Translations under genes and position numbers: made by a program
The notes under the pieces: generated by a model
The model's input: the letters and a program-made list of their open reading frames with translations, nothing else
The model's database searches: none
What the model was told of the DNA's origin: nothing
Shown here: piece by piece, positions 33,616-43,178 of the stretch
Numbering within the stretch: position 1 is the first letter of the stretch
How the letters are laid out: each line of letters starts with the position of its first letter
NCBI RefSeq assembly: GCF_017753665.1
Contig: NZ_CP072524.1
Coordinates: forward strand, 2,294,001 to 2,358,000
DNA length: 64,000 bases
Reading direction: 5' to 3'
DNA from: Neisseria sicca
GTDB taxonomy: Bacteria > Pseudomonadota > Gammaproteobacteria > Burkholderiales > Neisseriaceae

Positions 33616-36600
33616 ATGAATTTGTTGAACTTATTTAATCCGTTGCAAACTGCCGGCATGGAAGAAGAGTTTGATGCCATCAAAATCGGCATTGCTTCTC
33701 CCGAAACCATTCGTTCATGGTCTTACGGCGAAGTTAAAAAGCCTGAAACCATCAACTATCGTACGTTCAAACCTGAGCGTGACGGTCTGTTCTGCGCCAA
33801 AATCTTTGGTCCGGTCAAAGACTACGAGTGCTTGTGCGGAAAATATAAACGCTTGAAATTTAAAGGTGTAACCTGTGAAAAATGTGGCGTGGAAGTGACT
33901 TTGTCCAAAGTGCGCCGCGAACGCATGGGTCATATCGAATTGGCCGCGCCTGTGGCACACATTTGGTTCTTGAAATCCCTGCCTTCTCGTTTGGGTATGG
34001 TGCTGGACATGACTTTGCGCGACATTGAACGCGTATTGTACTTTGAAGCATTTGTTGTGACCGACCCCGGCATGACTCCGCTGCAACGCCGTCAATTGCT
34101 GACTGAAGATGACTACTACAACAAACTGGACGAATACGGCGACGATTTCGATGCCAAAATGGGTGCGGAAGGTATCCGCGAATTGTTGCGCACCTTGGAT
34201 GTAGCAGGCGAAATCGAAATCCTGCGCCAAGAGCTTGAGTCGACCGGTTCAGATACCAAAATCAAAAAAATCGCCAAACGCTTGAAAGTGTTGGAAGCCT
34301 TCCACCGTTCCGGTATGAAACTGGAGTGGATGATTATGGACGTGCTGCCGGTATTGCCGCCTGATTTGCGTCCTTTGGTTCCGTTGGATGGCGGTCGTTT
34401 TGCCACTTCCGATTTGAACGATTTATACCGTCGCGTCATCAACCGTAACAACCGTCTGAAACGCCTGCTGGAACTGCACGCTCCTGACATCATTGTTCGC
34501 AACGAAAAACGTATGTTGCAAGAAGCGGTTGACTCGCTGTTGGATAACGGCCGTCGCGGTAAAGCCATGACCGGCGCCAACAAACGTCCGCTGAAATCGT
34601 TGGCAGACATGATTAAAGGTAAGGGCGGTCGTTTCCGTCAAAACCTGCTGGGTAAACGTGTGGACTACTCTGGTCGTTCCGTGATTACCGTAGGTCCATA
34701 CCTGCGTCTGCACCAATGTGGTTTGCCGAAAAAAATGGCTTTGGAACTGTTCAAACCGTTCATTTTCCATAAACTGGAAAAACAAGGTCTGGCTTCTACC
34801 GTTAAAGCAGCGAAAAAATTGGTAGAGCAAGAAGTACCGGAAGTATGGGACATTTTGGAAGAAGTCATCCGCGAACATCCGATTATGCTGAACCGTGCGC
34901 CGACCCTGCACCGTTTGGGTATTCAAGCGTTTGAACCTATCCTGATTGAAGGTAAAGCCATTCAGTTGCATCCGTTGGTATGTGCCGCGTTTAACGCCGA
35001 CTTTGACGGTGACCAAATGGCGGTACACGTTCCATTGAGCTTGGAAGCGCAAATGGAAGCGCGCACCTTGATGCTGGCTTCAAACAACGTATTGTCTCCT
35101 GCAAACGGTGAACCGATTATCGTACCTTCCCAAGACATCGTATTGGGCCTGTACTACATGACTCGCGACCGCATCAATGCTAAAGGTGAGGGTAGCCTGT
35201 TTGCTGATGTGAAAGAAGTGCATCGTGCATACCATACCAAACAGGTTGAGCTGGGTACGAAAATCACCGTACGTCTGCGTGAATGGGTGAAAAACGAAGC
35301 CGGTGAATTCGAGCCAGTCGTTACCCGTTACGAAACGACTGTCGGTCGTGCATTGTTGAGCGAAATCCTGCCTAAAGGCTTGCCTTTCGAGTACATCAAC
35401 AAAGCGCTGAAGAAAAAAGAAATTTCCAAACTGATTAACGCATCGTTCCGCCTGTGCGGCTTGCGCGATACGGTTATTTTCGCCGACCACTTGATGTATA
35501 CTGGTTTCGGATTCGCAGCCAAAGGCGGTATTTCCATTGCTGTTGACGACATGGAAATTCCGAAAGAAAAAGCAGCCTTGTTGGCTGAAGCCAATGCCGA
35601 GGTTAAAGAAATCGAAGACCAATACCGTCAAGGTTTGGTCACCAACGGTGAACGCTACAACAAAGTGGTGGATATTTGGGGTCGTGCCGGCGATAAAATC
35701 GCTAAAGCGATGATGGACAACTTGTCCAAGCAAAAAGTTATCGACCGTGATGGCAACGAAGTCGATCAAGAGTCATTTAACTCCATCTATATGATGGCAG
35801 ACTCCGGTGCCCGTGGTTCTGCGGCTCAGATTAAACAGTTGTCTGGTATGCGTGGCTTGATGGCAAAACCAGACGGCTCGATTATTGAAACGCCGATTAC
35901 CTCAAACTTCCGCGAAGGTCTGACTGTATTGCAATACTTTATTGCGACCCACGGTGCGCGTAAGGGTTTGGCGGATACCGCATTGAAAACCGCGAACTCC
36001 GGTTACCTGACCCGTCGTCTGGTAGACGTAACTCAAGACTTGGTCGTTGTTGAAGACGATTGTGGTACTTCAGACGGCTTTGTTATGAAAGCGGTCGTAC
36101 AGGGCGGTGATGTGATTGAAGCATTGCGCGATCGTATTTTGGGTCGTGTTACCGCGTCTGACGTTGTCGATCCGTCAAGTGGCGAGACCTTGGTTGAAGC
36201 CGGTACGTTGTTGACGGAAAAACTGGTGGATATGATTGATCAATCCGGTGTGGATGAGGTCAAAGTCCGTACCCCGATTACTTGTAAAACCCGCCATGGC
36301 TTGTGTGCGCACTGTTACGGTCGCGACTTGGCACGCGGCAAACTGGTTAATGCCGGTGAAGCAGTTGGCGTGATTGCCGCTCAGTCTATCGGTGAACCGG
36401 GTACCCAGTTGACCATGCGTACGTTCCACATCGGTGGTGCGGCATCCCGTGCGGCAGCAGCCAGCCAAGTTGAAGCCAAATCCAACGGTACGGCACGATT
36501 CAGCAGCCAAATGCGTTATGTTGCCAACAATAAAGGCGAATTGGTTGTCATCGGTCGCTCTTGCGAAGTAGTTATCCATGATGACATCGGCCGTGAACGC

Positions 36601-37791
36601 GAACGCCACAAAGTGCCTTACGGTGCGATCTTGATGGTTCAAGATGGTGAAGCCATTAAAGCCGGTCAAACGTTGGCAACTTGGGATCCGCATACCCGTC
36701 CGATGATTACCGAACACGCAGGTTGGGTGAAATTCGAAAATGTTGAAGAGGGTGTAACCGTTGCCAAACAAACTGACGATGTAACCGGTTTGTCTACCTT
36801 GGTGGTTATCGACGGCAAGCGCCGTTCCGGCAGTGCATCCAAACTGCTTCGTCCTACTGTAAAATTGTTGGATGAAAACGGTCTGGAAATCTGTATTCCA
36901 GGTACCTCCACCCCGGTATCTATGGCATTCCCTGTGGGTGCAGTGATTACCGTGCGCGAGGGTCAGGAAGTCGGTAAAGGCGACGTATTGGCGCGTATCC
37001 CGCAAGCCTCTTCCAAAACCCGCGATATTACCGGTGGTCTGCCGCGCGTTGCCGAGCTGTTTGAAGCACGCGTGCCGAAAGATGCAGGTATGCTGGCAGA
37101 AATTACCGGTACCGTTTCATTCGGTAAAGAGACCAAAGGCAAACAGCGTCTGATTATCACTGATGTAGACGGCGTAGCATACGAGACTTTGATTTCCAAA
37201 GAGAAACAAATTCTGGTGCACGACGGTCAAGTGGTAAACCGCGGTGAAACCATCGTAGACGGAGCGGTAGATCCGCATGATATTCTGCGTCTGCAAGGTA
37301 TCGAAGCACTGGCGCGTTATATCGTTCAAGAGGTGCAAGAGGTTTACCGTCTTCAAGGCGTGAAGATTTCCGATAAACACATCGAAGTCATCATCCGTCA
37401 GATGCTGCGCCGTGTGAATATTGTCGATTCAGGTGAAACCGAATTCATTACCGGTGAGCAAGTCGAACGCGGCGATGTCATGACCGCCAATGAAAAAGCT
37501 TTGGAAGAAGGCAAAGAACCGGCACGTTACGAAAATGTATTGTTGGGTATTACCAAAGCCTCCTTGTCAACCGACAGCTTTATTTCTGCCGCATCGTTCC
37601 AAGAAACGACCCGCGTTCTGACCGAAGCCGCCATTATGGGCAAGCAAGACGAGTTGCGCGGTCTGAAAGAGAACGTAATCGTAGGTCGTCTGATTCCTGC
37701 CGGTACCGGTTTGACCTACCACCGCAGCCGCCGCCAGCAATGGCAGGAAGCAGAGCAAGAAGCTTCCGAAATCGAAGCAACAGATGAATAA
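33616..37791 (+). CDS. rpoC: RNA polymerase subunit beta-prime
   Basis: 1391 residues. N-terminal zinc site CLCGKYKRLKFKGVTCEKCG, the switch/clamp region, catalytic NADFDGDQMAVHVPLS with the three metal-binding aspartates, the bridge-helix region and the second zinc ligand set (CKTRHGLCAHCYGRDLA). AAGGAG lies 5 nt or so before ATG. It ends with its own terminator. Confidence 0.98.
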   Translation: MNLLNLFNPLQTAGMEEEFDAIKIGIASPETIRSWSYGEVKKPETINYRTFKPERDGLFCAKIFGPVKDYECLCGKYKRLKFKGVTCEKCGVEVTLSKVRRERMGHIELAAPVAHIWFLKSLPSRLGMVLDMTLRDIERVLYFEAFVVTDPGMTPLQRRQLLTEDDYYNKLDEYGDDFDAKMGAEGIRELLRTLDVAGEIEILRQELESTGSDTKIKKIAKRLKVLEAFHRSGMKLEWMIMDVLPVLPPDLRPLVPLDGGRFATSDLNDLYRRVINRNNRLKRLLELHAPDIIVRNEKRMLQEAVDSLLDNGRRGKAMTGANKRPLKSLADMIKGKGGRFRQNLLGKRVDYSGRSVITVGPYLRLHQCGLPKKMALELFKPFIFHKLEKQGLASTVKAAKKLVEQEVPEVWDILEEVIREHPIMLNRAPTLHRLGIQAFEPILIEGKAIQLHPLVCAAFNADFDGDQMAVHVPLSLEAQMEARTLMLASNNVLSPANGEPIIVPSQDIVLGLYYMTRDRINAKGEGSLFADVKEVHRAYHTKQVELGTKITVRLREWVKNEAGEFEPVVTRYETTVGRALLSEILPKGLPFEYINKALKKKEISKLINASFRLCGLRDTVIFADHLMYTGFGFAAKGGISIAVDDMEIPKEKAALLAEANAEVKEIEDQYRQGLVTNGERYNKVVDIWGRAGDKIAKAMMDNLSKQKVIDRDGNEVDQESFNSIYMMADSGARGSAAQIKQLSGMRGLMAKPDGSIIETPITSNFREGLTVLQYFIATHGARKGLADTALKTANSGYLTRRLVDVTQDLVVVEDDCGTSDGFVMKAVVQGGDVIEALRDRILGRVTASDVVDPSSGETLVEAGTLLTEKLVDMIDQSGVDEVKVRTPITCKTRHGLCAHCYGRDLARGKLVNAGEAVGVIAAQSIGEPGTQLTMRTFHIGGAASRAAAASQVEAKSNGTARFSSQMRYVANNKGELVVIGRSCEVVIHDDIGRERERHKVPYGAILMVQDGEAIKAGQTLATWDPHTRPMITEHAGWVKFENVEEGVTVAKQTDDVTGLSTLVVIDGKRRSGSASKLLRPTVKLLDENGLEICIPGTSTPVSMAFPVGAVITVREGQEVGKGDVLARIPQASSKTRDITGGLPRVAELFEARVPKDAGMLAEITGTVSFGKETKGKQRLIITDVDGVAYETLISKEKQILVHDGQVVNRGETIVDGAVDPHDILRLQGIEALARYIVQEVQEVYRLQGVKISDKHIEVIIRQMLRRVNIVDSGETEFITGEQVERGDVMTANEKALEEGKEPARYENVLLGITKASLSTDSFISAASFQETTRVLTEAAIMGKQDELRGLKENVIVGRLIPAGTGLTYHRSRRQQWQEAEQEASEIEATDE

Positions 37792-37812
37792 TCCGTAGGA
37801 TGTTTGTTTAAA

Positions 37813-37851
37813 AGAAAACCGCAAGGCAATATCACTTGCGGTTTTCTTTTT
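37813..37851 (+). terminator. Intrinsic terminator after rpoC
   Basis: AGAAAACCGCAAG and CTTGCGGTTTTCT form a 13-bp stem, followed by TTTT and then a DUS. Confidence 0.9.
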
Positions 37852-38058
37852 CAGACGACCTGTGTGGATTATCAGTGTCGTTATGAAAAGTACGGTAGGA
37901 AGGGTGGCTCTAATAGAGTTGCAAACCGATTTATGCTTGATAAAGGTCGTCTGAACAAAGAGTGCGTATCGTTTGATGATTTTTATCCATTTCAGACGAC
38001 CTCAGTTGCTAAATAGTTCTTAGTAAATACAAAATACCAACTTTTATCCGCCGTTTGC
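37852..38058. other. Gene-free stretch between rpoC and the str-operon promoter
   Basis: No gene. It has a single DUS at 37851-37862 and an opposed DUS pair near 37944 and 38003 with a loop of about 45 nt. The next promoter begins at 38059. Confidence 0.7.
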
Positions 38059-38088
38059 TTGACTAAACTCTTGCAATAAAAATATAAT
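38059..38088 (+). promoter_or_regulatory. Promoter of the str operon (rpsL-rpsG-fusA-tuf)
   Basis: TTGACT (38059-38064), 18 bp, TATAAT (38083-38088). The predicted start is at about 38095, the first base of a hairpin. Confidence 0.75.
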
Positions 38089-38094
38089 TCCACT

Positions 38095-38117
38095 CTTGCC
38101 GACATGGTGTCGGCAAG
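38095..38117 (+). promoter_or_regulatory. Perfect hairpin at the 5' end of the str-operon leader
   Basis: CTTGCCGACA-TGG-TGTCGGCAAG: a 10-bp perfect stem with a 3-nt loop placed right at the predicted transcript start. No long T run follows, so it is not a typical terminator; it may shield the 5' end from decay or regulate entry. Confidence 0.7.
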
Positions 38118-38143
38118 TATTTAACTCAACAGGACGAGAAAAT

Positions 38144-38515
38144 ATGCCAACTATCAACCAATTGGTACGCAAAGGCCGTCAAAAGCCCGTGTACGTAAAC
38201 AAAGTGCCTGCACTGGAAGCCTGTCCGCAAAAACGCGGCGTATGCACCCGTGTATACACGACTACCCCTAAAAAACCTAACTCTGCATTGCGTAAAGTAT
38301 GTAAAGTTCGTCTGACCAACGGTTTTGAAGTCATTTCATACATCGGCGGTGAAGGCCACAACCTGCAAGAGCACAGCGTCGTACTGATTCGCGGCGGTCG
38401 TGTAAAAGACTTGCCGGGTGTACGTTACCACACTGTACGCGGTTCCTTGGATACTGCAGGTGTTAAAGACCGTAAACAAGCCCGTTCTAAATACGGTGCT
38501 AAGCGTCCTAAATAA
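38144..38515 (+). CDS. rpsL: 30S ribosomal protein S12
   Basis: 123 residues from ATG at 38144 (MPTINQLVRKGRQKP). The decoding-centre lysines are the wild-type form in TTPKKPNSALRKV and RGGRVKDLPGVRYH, so no streptomycin-resistance change is visible. ACAGGACG acts as the ribosome-binding site. First gene of the str operon. Confidence 0.98.
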   Translation: MPTINQLVRKGRQKPVYVNKVPALEACPQKRGVCTRVYTTTPKKPNSALRKVCKVRLTNGFEVISYIGGEGHNLQEHSVVLIRGGRVKDLPGVRYHTVRGSLDTAGVKDRKQARSKYGAKRPK

Positions 38516-38632
38516 TTACAGGGACTTAAATAGGCACGTCGGCCGCCTAAGCTGAACAACGGCCGAGTAAGTGAATGCTCATTTGGGTATTCATGGGAAT
38601 TGACCCGACTGAATAGATTAAAGGAAATTAAA
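38516..38632 (+). promoter_or_regulatory. Structured rpsL-rpsG spacer, possible S7 control site
   Basis: The 117-nt spacer has TCGGCCG (38539-38545) opposed to CGGCCGA (38560-38566) and a second GAATG/TATTC stem-like pair before the rpsG ribosome-binding site (AAGGAA). In E. coli S7 binds this spacer to repress the operon; similar control is inferred from position only. Confidence 0.45.
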
Positions 38633-39103
38633 ATGCCAAGACGTAGAGAAGTCCCCAAGCGCGATGTATTGCCTGATCCTAAATTCGGCAGCGTCGAGCT
38701 GACTAAATTCATGAACGTATTGATGATTGACGGTAAAAAATCTGTTGCCGAACGTATCGTTTACGGTGCGTTGGAGCAAATCGAGAAAAAAACCGGCAAA
38801 GCAGCAATCGAAGTATTCAACGAAGCCATTGCAAACGCCAAACCTATCGTGGAAGTGAAAAGCCGCCGTGTAGGTGGTGCAAACTACCAAGTTCCTGTTG
38901 AGGTTCGTCCTTCACGCCGTCTGGCTCTTGCAATGCGCTGGGTTCGCGATGCGGCCCGTAAACGTGGTGAGAAATCCATGGACCTGCGTTTGGCAGGCGA
39001 ATTGATTGATGCGTCCGAAGGTCGCGGCGGTGCGTTGAAAAAACGTGAAGAAGTACACCGCATGGCTGAAGCCAACAAAGCATTCTCTCACTTCCGTTTC
39101 TAA
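38633..39103 (+). CDS. rpsG: 30S ribosomal protein S7
   Basis: 156 residues from ATG at 38633 with AAGGAA upstream. The uS7 pattern is complete: MPRRREVPKRDVLPDPKFGS, KSVAERIVYGALE, GGANYQVPVEVRPSRRLALA and the C-terminal HRMAEANKAFSHFRF. It nucleates assembly of the 30S head. Confidence 0.98.
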   Translation: MPRRREVPKRDVLPDPKFGSVELTKFMNVLMIDGKKSVAERIVYGALEQIEKKTGKAAIEVFNEAIANAKPIVEVKSRRVGGANYQVPVEVRPSRRLALAMRWVRDAARKRGEKSMDLRLAGELIDASEGRGGALKKREEVHRMAEANKAFSHFRF

Positions 39104-39121
39104 TTTTGAAAGGCTAATAAA

Positions 39122-41227
39122 ATGGCTCGTAAGACCCCGATCAGCCTGTACCGCAACATCGGTATTTCCGCTCATATCGACGCGGGTAAAACCACTACTA
39201 CAGAACGTATTTTGTTCTATACCGGTTTGACCCACAAATTGGGCGAGGTACATGACGGTGCGGCTACTACCGACTACATGGAACAAGAGCAAGAGCGTGG
39301 TATTACCATTACCTCTGCTGCCGTAACTTCCTACTGGTCCGGTATGGCGAAACAATTCCCCGAACACCGCTTCAACATCATCGACACTCCGGGACACGTT
39401 GACTTTACCGTAGAGGTAGAGCGTTCTATGCGTGTATTGGACGGTGCGGTAATGGTTTACTGCGCGGTGGGCGGTGTTCAGCCACAATCTGAAACCGTAT
39501 GGCGTCAAGCTAACAAATACCAAGTACCACGCTTGGCGTTTGTAAACAAAATGGACCGTCAGGGTGCCAACTTCTTCCGCGTTGTCGAGCAAATGAAAAC
39601 CCGTTTGCGCGCAAACCCAGTACCTATCGTCATTCCGGTAGGCGCAGAAGACAGTTTCACCGGTGTTGTTGACCTGCTGAAAATGAAATCTATCATCTGG
39701 AATGAAGCCGATAAAGGTACAACCTTTACCTATGGCGACATTCCTGCCGAGTTGGTTGAAACTGCCGAAGAATGGCGTCAAAACATGATTGAAGCCGCAG
39801 CCGAAGCCAGCGAAGAATTGATGGACAAATACTTGGGCGGCGATGAGCTGACCGAGGAAGAAATCGTAGGCGCATTGCGTCAACGTACTTTGGCAGGTGA
39901 AATTCAGCCGATGTTGTGCGGTTCTGCATTTAAAAACAAAGGTGTTCAACGTATGTTGGACGCAGTTGTAGAATTGCTGCCAGCTCCTACCGATATTCCT
40001 CCGGTTCAAGGTGTTAATCCTAACACTGAAGAAGCCGACAGCCGTCAAGCCAGCGATGAAGAGAAATTCTCTGCATTGGCGTTCAAAATGTTGAACGACA
40101 AATACGTTGGTCAACTGACTTTCATTCGCGTTTACTCCGGTGTCGTGAAGTCCGGTGATACCGTATTGAACTCTGTAAAAGGTACTCGTGAACGTATCGG
40201 TCGTTTGGTGCAAATGACTGCTGCGGATCGTACTGAAATTGAAGAAGTACGCGCTGGCGATATCGCCGCTGCTATCGGTCTGAAAGATGTTACTACCGGT
40301 GAAACCTTGTGCGCAGAAAGCGCGCCGATTATCTTGGAACGCATGGAATTCCCTGAGCCGGTAATCCATATTGCCGTTGAGCCGAAAACCAAAGCTGACC
40401 AAGAGAAAATGGGTATTGCCCTGAACCGTCTGGCTAAAGAAGACCCTTCTTTCCGTGTTCGTACAGACGAAGAATCCGGTCAAACCATTATTTCCGGTAT
40501 GGGTGAATTGCACTTGGAAATTATTGTTGACCGTATGAAACGCGAATTCGGCGTGGAAGCAAATATCGGTGCGCCTCAAGTGGCTTACCGCGAAACCATC
40601 CGCAAAGAAGTCGAAGCCGAATACAAACACGCTAAACAATCCGGTGGTAAAGGTCAATACGGTCACGTTGTGATCAAAATGGAACCTATGGAGCCGGGTG
40701 GTGCAGGTTACGAATTTATCGACGAAATTAAAGGTGGTGTGATTCCTCGCGAATTCATTCCTTCTGTCGATAAAGGTATCCGTGACACCCTGCCTAACGG
40801 TATCGTTGCCGGTTACCCAGTTGTTGACGTTCGTGTACGTTTGATCTTCGGTTCTTCGCATGATGTCGACTCTTCACAACTGGCCTTCGAATTGGCAGCT
40901 TCTCAAGCCTTTAAAGAAGGTATGCGTAAAGCCAATCCAGCTCTGTTGGAACCAATCATGGCAGTTGAGGTGGAAACCCCTGAAGAATACATGGGTGACG
41001 TAATGGGCGACTTGAACCGTCGTCGTGGCGTTGTATTGGGTATGGATGATGACGGTATCGGCGGTAAGAAAGTTCGCGCCGAAGTACCTCTGGCAGAAAT
41101 GTTCGGTTATTCTACTGACCTGCGTTCTGCAACCCAAGGCCGCGCTACTTACTCTATGGAGTTCAAGAAATATTCTGAAGCTCCTGCCCACGTAGCTGCT
41201 GCTGTAACTGAAGCCCGTAAAGGCTAA
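39122..41227 (+). CDS. fusA: Elongation factor G
   Basis: 701 residues. Ribosomal translocase. GTPase motifs: NIGISAHIDAGKTTTTERIL (G1), GITITSAA (G2), IDTPGHVDFT (G3), NKMD (G4). Domains II-V follow, with FGVEANIGAPQVAYRETI at domain IV and the C-terminal RSATQGRATYSMEFKKYSE. It starts 18 nt after rpsG. Confidence 0.98.
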   Translation: MARKTPISLYRNIGISAHIDAGKTTTTERILFYTGLTHKLGEVHDGAATTDYMEQEQERGITITSAAVTSYWSGMAKQFPEHRFNIIDTPGHVDFTVEVERSMRVLDGAVMVYCAVGGVQPQSETVWRQANKYQVPRLAFVNKMDRQGANFFRVVEQMKTRLRANPVPIVIPVGAEDSFTGVVDLLKMKSIIWNEADKGTTFTYGDIPAELVETAEEWRQNMIEAAAEASEELMDKYLGGDELTEEEIVGALRQRTLAGEIQPMLCGSAFKNKGVQRMLDAVVELLPAPTDIPPVQGVNPNTEEADSRQASDEEKFSALAFKMLNDKYVGQLTFIRVYSGVVKSGDTVLNSVKGTRERIGRLVQMTAADRTEIEEVRAGDIAAAIGLKDVTTGETLCAESAPIILERMEFPEPVIHIAVEPKTKADQEKMGIALNRLAKEDPSFRVRTDEESGQTIISGMGELHLEIIVDRMKREFGVEANIGAPQVAYRETIRKEVEAEYKHAKQSGGKGQYGHVVIKMEPMEPGGAGYEFIDEIKGGVIPREFIPSVDKGIRDTLPNGIVAGYPVVDVRVRLIFGSSHDVDSSQLAFELAASQAFKEGMRKANPALLEPIMAVEVETPEEYMGDVMGDLNRRRGVVLGMDDDGIGGKKVRAEVPLAEMFGYSTDLRSATQGRATYSMEFKKYSEAPAHVAAAVTEARKG

Positions 41228-41237
41228 TCAGGCAAAT

Positions 41238-41276
41238 AGGTCGTCTGAAAGGCTGAAATGATTTTTCAGGCGACCT
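41238..41276 (+). terminator. Imperfect DUS hairpin between fusA and tuf
   Basis: AGGTCGTCTGAAA faces TTTCAGGCGACCT, the second arm differing by one base from the DUS. It may be a weak terminator, since fusA-tuf are normally co-transcribed. Confidence 0.6.
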
Positions 41277-41315
41277 CTGTTCTTTAATCGATCTTTAATG
41301 TAAAGGAATTAGCTC

Positions 41316-42500
41316 ATGGCTAAGGAAAAATTCGAACGAAGCAAACCGCACGTAAACGTTGGCACCATCGGTCACGTTGACCATGGTAAAACCACTCTGA
41401 CTGCTGCTTTGACTACTATTTTGGCTAAAAAATTTGGTGGTGCTGCAAAAGCTTACGACCAAATCGACAACGCTCCCGAAGAAAAAGCCCGCGGTATTAC
41501 CATTAATACCTCACACGTAGAATACGAAACCGAAACCCGCCACTACGCACACGTAGACTGCCCGGGTCACGCCGACTACGTTAAAAACATGATTACTGGT
41601 GCCGCACAAATGGACGGCGCGATCTTGGTATGTTCCGCTGCTGATGGTCCTATGCCGCAAACCCGCGAACACATCCTATTGGCTCGCCAAGTAGGCGTAC
41701 CTTACATCATCGTGTTCATGAACAAATGCGACATGGTTGATGATGCCGAGCTGTTGGAGCTGGTTGAAATGGAAATCCGTGACTTGCTGTCAAGCTACGA
41801 CTTCCCAGGTGACGACTGCCCGATCGTACAAGGTTCTGCACTGAAAGCCTTGGAAGGCGACGCCGCTTACGAAGAAAAAATCTTCGAACTGGCTGCCGCA
41901 TTGGACAGCTACATCCCGACTCCTGAGCGTGCCGTGGACAAACCGTTCTTGTTGCCTATCGAAGACGTATTCTCTATCTCAGGTCGTGGTACAGTAGTAA
42001 CCGGCCGTGTAGAGCGCGGTGTCATCCACGTTGGTGACGAGATCGAAATCGTAGGTCTGAAAGAAACCCAAAAAACCACTTGTACCGGTGTTGAAATGTT
42101 CCGCAAACTGCTGGACGAAGGTCAAGCAGGTGACAACGTAGGCGTATTGCTGCGCGGTACCAAACGTGAAGAAGTGGAACGCGGTCAAGTATTGGCTAAA
42201 CCGGGTACCATCACTCCTCACACTAAATTCAAAGCAGAAGTTTACGTATTGAGCAAAGAAGAGGGTGGTCGTCATACTCCGTTCTTCGCTAACTACCGTC
42301 CTCAATTCTACTTCCGTACTACCGACGTAACCGGCGCGGTTACTTTGGAAGAAGGTGTAGAAATGGTTATGCCTGGTGAGAACGTAGCCATCACTGTAGA
42401 ACTGATTGCACCGATCGCTATGGAAGAAGGTCTGCGCTTTGCGATTCGCGAAGGTGGCCGTACCGTAGGTGCGGGTGTGGTTTCTTCTATCATTGCTTAA
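41316..42500 (+). CDS. tuf: Elongation factor Tu, copy 2 (str operon)
   Basis: 394 residues, identical in sequence to the copy at 24493-25677; the DNA differs at about seven third-codon positions clustered in the first 45 codons and the penultimate codon (ATT here). The region between is identical, consistent with gene conversion. AAGGAA precedes the ATG. It follows fusA and precedes rpsJ, the usual order. Confidence 0.98.
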   Translation: MAKEKFERSKPHVNVGTIGHVDHGKTTLTAALTTILAKKFGGAAKAYDQIDNAPEEKARGITINTSHVEYETETRHYAHVDCPGHADYVKNMITGAAQMDGAILVCSAADGPMPQTREHILLARQVGVPYIIVFMNKCDMVDDAELLELVEMEIRDLLSSYDFPGDDCPIVQGSALKALEGDAAYEEKIFELAAALDSYIPTPERAVDKPFLLPIEDVFSISGRGTVVTGRVERGVIHVGDEIEIVGLKETQKTTCTGVEMFRKLLDEGQAGDNVGVLLRGTKREEVERGQVLAKPGTITPHTKFKAEVYVLSKEEGGRHTPFFANYRPQFYFRTTDVTGAVTLEEGVEMVMPGENVAITVELIAPIAMEEGLRFAIREGGRTVGAGVVSSIIA

Positions 42501-42517
42501 TTGAAGGATATCGATAA

Positions 42518-42829
42518 ATGGCAAACCAAAAAATCCGTATCCGCCTGAAAGCTTATGATTACAGCCTGATTGACCGTTCTGCTCAAGAAATCGTTGAAAC
42601 TGCAAAACGTACCGGCGCCGTTGTAAAAGGTCCGATTCCGTTGCCGACTAAAATCGAGCGTTTCAACATTCTGCGTTCTCCACACGTGAACAAAACTTCT
42701 CGTGAACAATTGGAAATCCGCACCCACTTGCGCCTGATGGACATCGTGGACTGGACTGACAAAACTACCGATGCACTGATGAAACTGGACTTGCCAGCCG
42801 GTGTTGATGTAGAAATTAAAGTTCAATAA
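42518..42829 (+). CDS. rpsJ: 30S ribosomal protein S10
   Basis: 103 residues, standard uS10: KIRIRLKAYDYSLIDRSAQE, GPIPLPTKIERFNILRSPHV and VDIEIK-like end (GVDVEIKVQ). It also serves as NusE in antitermination and binds NusG. It lies 17 nt after tuf. The rest of the S10 operon (rplC onward) does not follow here; a terminator does. Confidence 0.98.
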   Translation: MANQKIRIRLKAYDYSLIDRSAQEIVETAKRTGAVVKGPIPLPTKIERFNILRSPHVNKTSREQLEIRTHLRLMDIVDWTDKTTDALMKLDLPAGVDVEIKVQ

Positions 42830-42844
42830 TTGTTGCCTTTATGA

Positions 42845-42872
42845 AACCGAACGGGTATCCCGTTCGGTTTTT
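42845..42872 (+). terminator. Intrinsic terminator after rpsJ
   Basis: AACCGAACGGG-TAT-CCCGTTCGGTT, an 11-bp stem with a 3-nt loop and then TTTT. Confidence 0.93.
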
Positions 42873-43178
42873 TGTTATCCACGTGTGTTGTAGAAATTAA
42901 CAGCACTGTTACACTTTCGGCCTTTGTTTGAAAATCTGGTTGGGAAATGATTCGGTATTATCAAGAATGTCGATAGACGTAGGAAATACGCTCTGTTCTT
43001 GACAACGCTGGATAGTTATTTAAAGAAACATTTAAGCAAAAACAAAAGCTGTCCGAGGCAGAAAAAAGTCTAAACAACGTGACAATTTCCTATATCTAAG
43101 GTCGTCTGAAAGCCATTTATATCTTTCAGATTATATCTTTCAGACGACCTTTATGGATTTAACTAAAATGAGTCCGTT
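42873..43178. other. Gene-free stretch after rpsJ
   Basis: About 225 bp of AT-rich sequence with no supported gene, then a DUS-based terminator of the reverse-strand gene. I see no transposase remnant. Confidence 0.6.
43098..43152 (-). terminator. DUS terminator of the secreted hypothetical protein gene
   Basis: AAGGTCGTCTGAAAG and CTTTCAGACGACCTT, with a 24-nt loop that contains the doubled word ATATCTTTCAGA. Confidence 0.75.

Noticed and set aside
38912..40861. 649-codon reverse-strand frame opposite fusA
   Set aside because: It mirrors the codon pattern of fusA, has no ribosome-binding site and no family features; the forward strand is an intact EF-G.
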